Below are positions 63,491-64,000 of a stretch of 64,000 bases of DNA, piece by piece. Position 1 is the stretch's first letter. Every line of letters begins with the position of its first letter. The DNA lies in contig CP036424.1 of NCBI GenBank assembly GCA_007745835.1, positions 2,007,001-2,071,000 of the forward strand, written 5' to 3'. The notes under the pieces are model-generated. The model saw only the letters and a list, made by a program, of their open reading frames with translations, was not told the DNA's origin and searched no databases. Both the position numbers and the translations under genes were made by a program. The DNA comes from Planctomycetes bacterium MalM25 (GTDB taxonomy: Bacteria > Planctomycetota > Planctomycetia > Pirellulales > Lacipirellulaceae).

Positions 63491-64000
63491 GTTCAACAAG
63501 GTTGTCACTTGATATCGACCGACACTCGTCGGGCGATATCGCTCTTGAAGCTGTGATCGAAGCTGCCCGATTGTCACGAGTCATGCACGGTTCATCAATG
63601 GCGCATGGCTTAAATGCGTGAAGGCACGCAACGACTCGATGGCCAGTTGTCTCGTCAGCTCGTCAGGCCGCTTTGCGTTCGTAGTGCTTCAAGACACCGC
63701 CGAGCCACTGCCGACAGACGATCTCTTCATCCTCACTTGGCGGATCATCGACCTCGGGCCAGACGCCGAGCAGAGGCTTGTTCTCCTTCCTCTGGTGAGG
63801 GCGACATGCGTGATAATAATCGCAGTAGGAAGAGACGATATGGTCGAGGTGTGCCAAGCCGAAGACGATGAATCGGTTAAGGCACTCACCCCGAATCGAT
63901 CCGATCCAGCGTTCCACGAACGCGTTCTGATTCAGCGCTCGCGGAGCCGTTGGCTCGACGGAGACACCCGCGTCGGCGAAGACCTTGTCGAAGCGTTTGG
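63491..64000 (-). mobile_element. rve-type IS, runs off the window edge
   Basis: Left repeat GTTCAACAAGGTTGTCA (63491-63507) followed by the normal left noncoding sequence and the 3' part of a transposase gene. The element continues beyond position 64000, so its completeness cannot be judged. Confidence 0.85.
63663..64000 (-). CDS. rve/DDE transposase, partial (5' end outside the window)
   Basis: The last 112 or so codons of the same transposase family as at 41673 and 43483, in one open frame to the window edge. VFADAGVSVEP and NAFVERWIGS with the last catalytic Glu are visible. It is closer to copy 2 in these segments. Confidence 0.88.
   Translation of the reverse strand, partial: KRFDKVFADAGVSVEPTAPRALNQNAFVERWIGSIRGECLNRFIVFGLAHLDHIVSSYCDYYHACRPHQRKENKPLLGVWPEVDDPPSEDEEIVCRQWLGGVLKHYERKAA

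Overview
The window looks like chromosomal DNA of a planctomycete, probably a marine member of the Pirellulales. The evidence is: DUF1559 proteins with a type IV pilin-like N-terminus, an ECF sigma factor paired with a FecR-like anti-sigma protein, several S1 sulfatases, and PEP-CTERM proteins with dockerin-like calcium motifs. The left part is GC-rich. No rRNA operon, complete tRNA gene or CRISPR array was seen.

Region 1 (1-11.3 kb) holds a small lipoprotein, a DUF1559 protein, the sigma/FecR pair, and a plus-strand run of GH78 alpha-L-rhamnosidase, sulfatase and GH78. Region 2 (11.4-20.1 kb) is a complete L-rhamnose catabolic operon on the minus strand: aldolase/dehydrogenase, rhamnulokinase, rhamnose isomerase, NCS1-type permease, small membrane protein and FMN-dependent lactate dehydrogenase. 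A DeoR-type regulator is divergent from it. Region 3 (20.2-41.3 kb) is almost entirely minus strand: a GH78 fusion, a GH10-like enzyme, three sulfatases, a clan GH-A glycosidase, a jelly-roll protein and several dockerin/PEP-CTERM surface proteins. Two adjacent genes there share a 765-bp duplication with one mismatch. Taken together, regions 1-3 read as a locus for a sulfated, rhamnose-rich polysaccharide (ulvan-like is the best guess). Exported enzymes would release rhamnose, and the operon would convert it to DHAP and pyruvate.

Region 4 (41.5-53.9 kb) is a mobile-element zone. It has two near-identical rve-type IS copies, a truncated tyrosine recombinase next to a tRNA-Met-like 3' half, a 24-bp direct repeat resembling att sites, two IS5/IS903-type elements each with its own 9-bp target duplication, and a broken IS630-type element. 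Between these lie an AraC regulator, two short PEP-CTERM proteins of proteobacterial style, and an 802-residue protein that joins DUF1254/DUF1214 domains to a pentameric ligand-gated ion channel. The last is the most unusual gene in the window.

Region 5 (54.1-63.1 kb) is a minus-strand operon for glutathione synthesis (gshA, gshB) and probably glutathione use: an SDF-type transporter fused to a solute-binding domain, an alpha/beta hydrolase and an exported GST-kappa/HCCA-isomerase-like protein. A divergent OprB-type porin follows. Glutathione is not typical of planctomycetes, so acquisition by transfer is plausible. The window ends in stacked partial copies of the rve-type IS.
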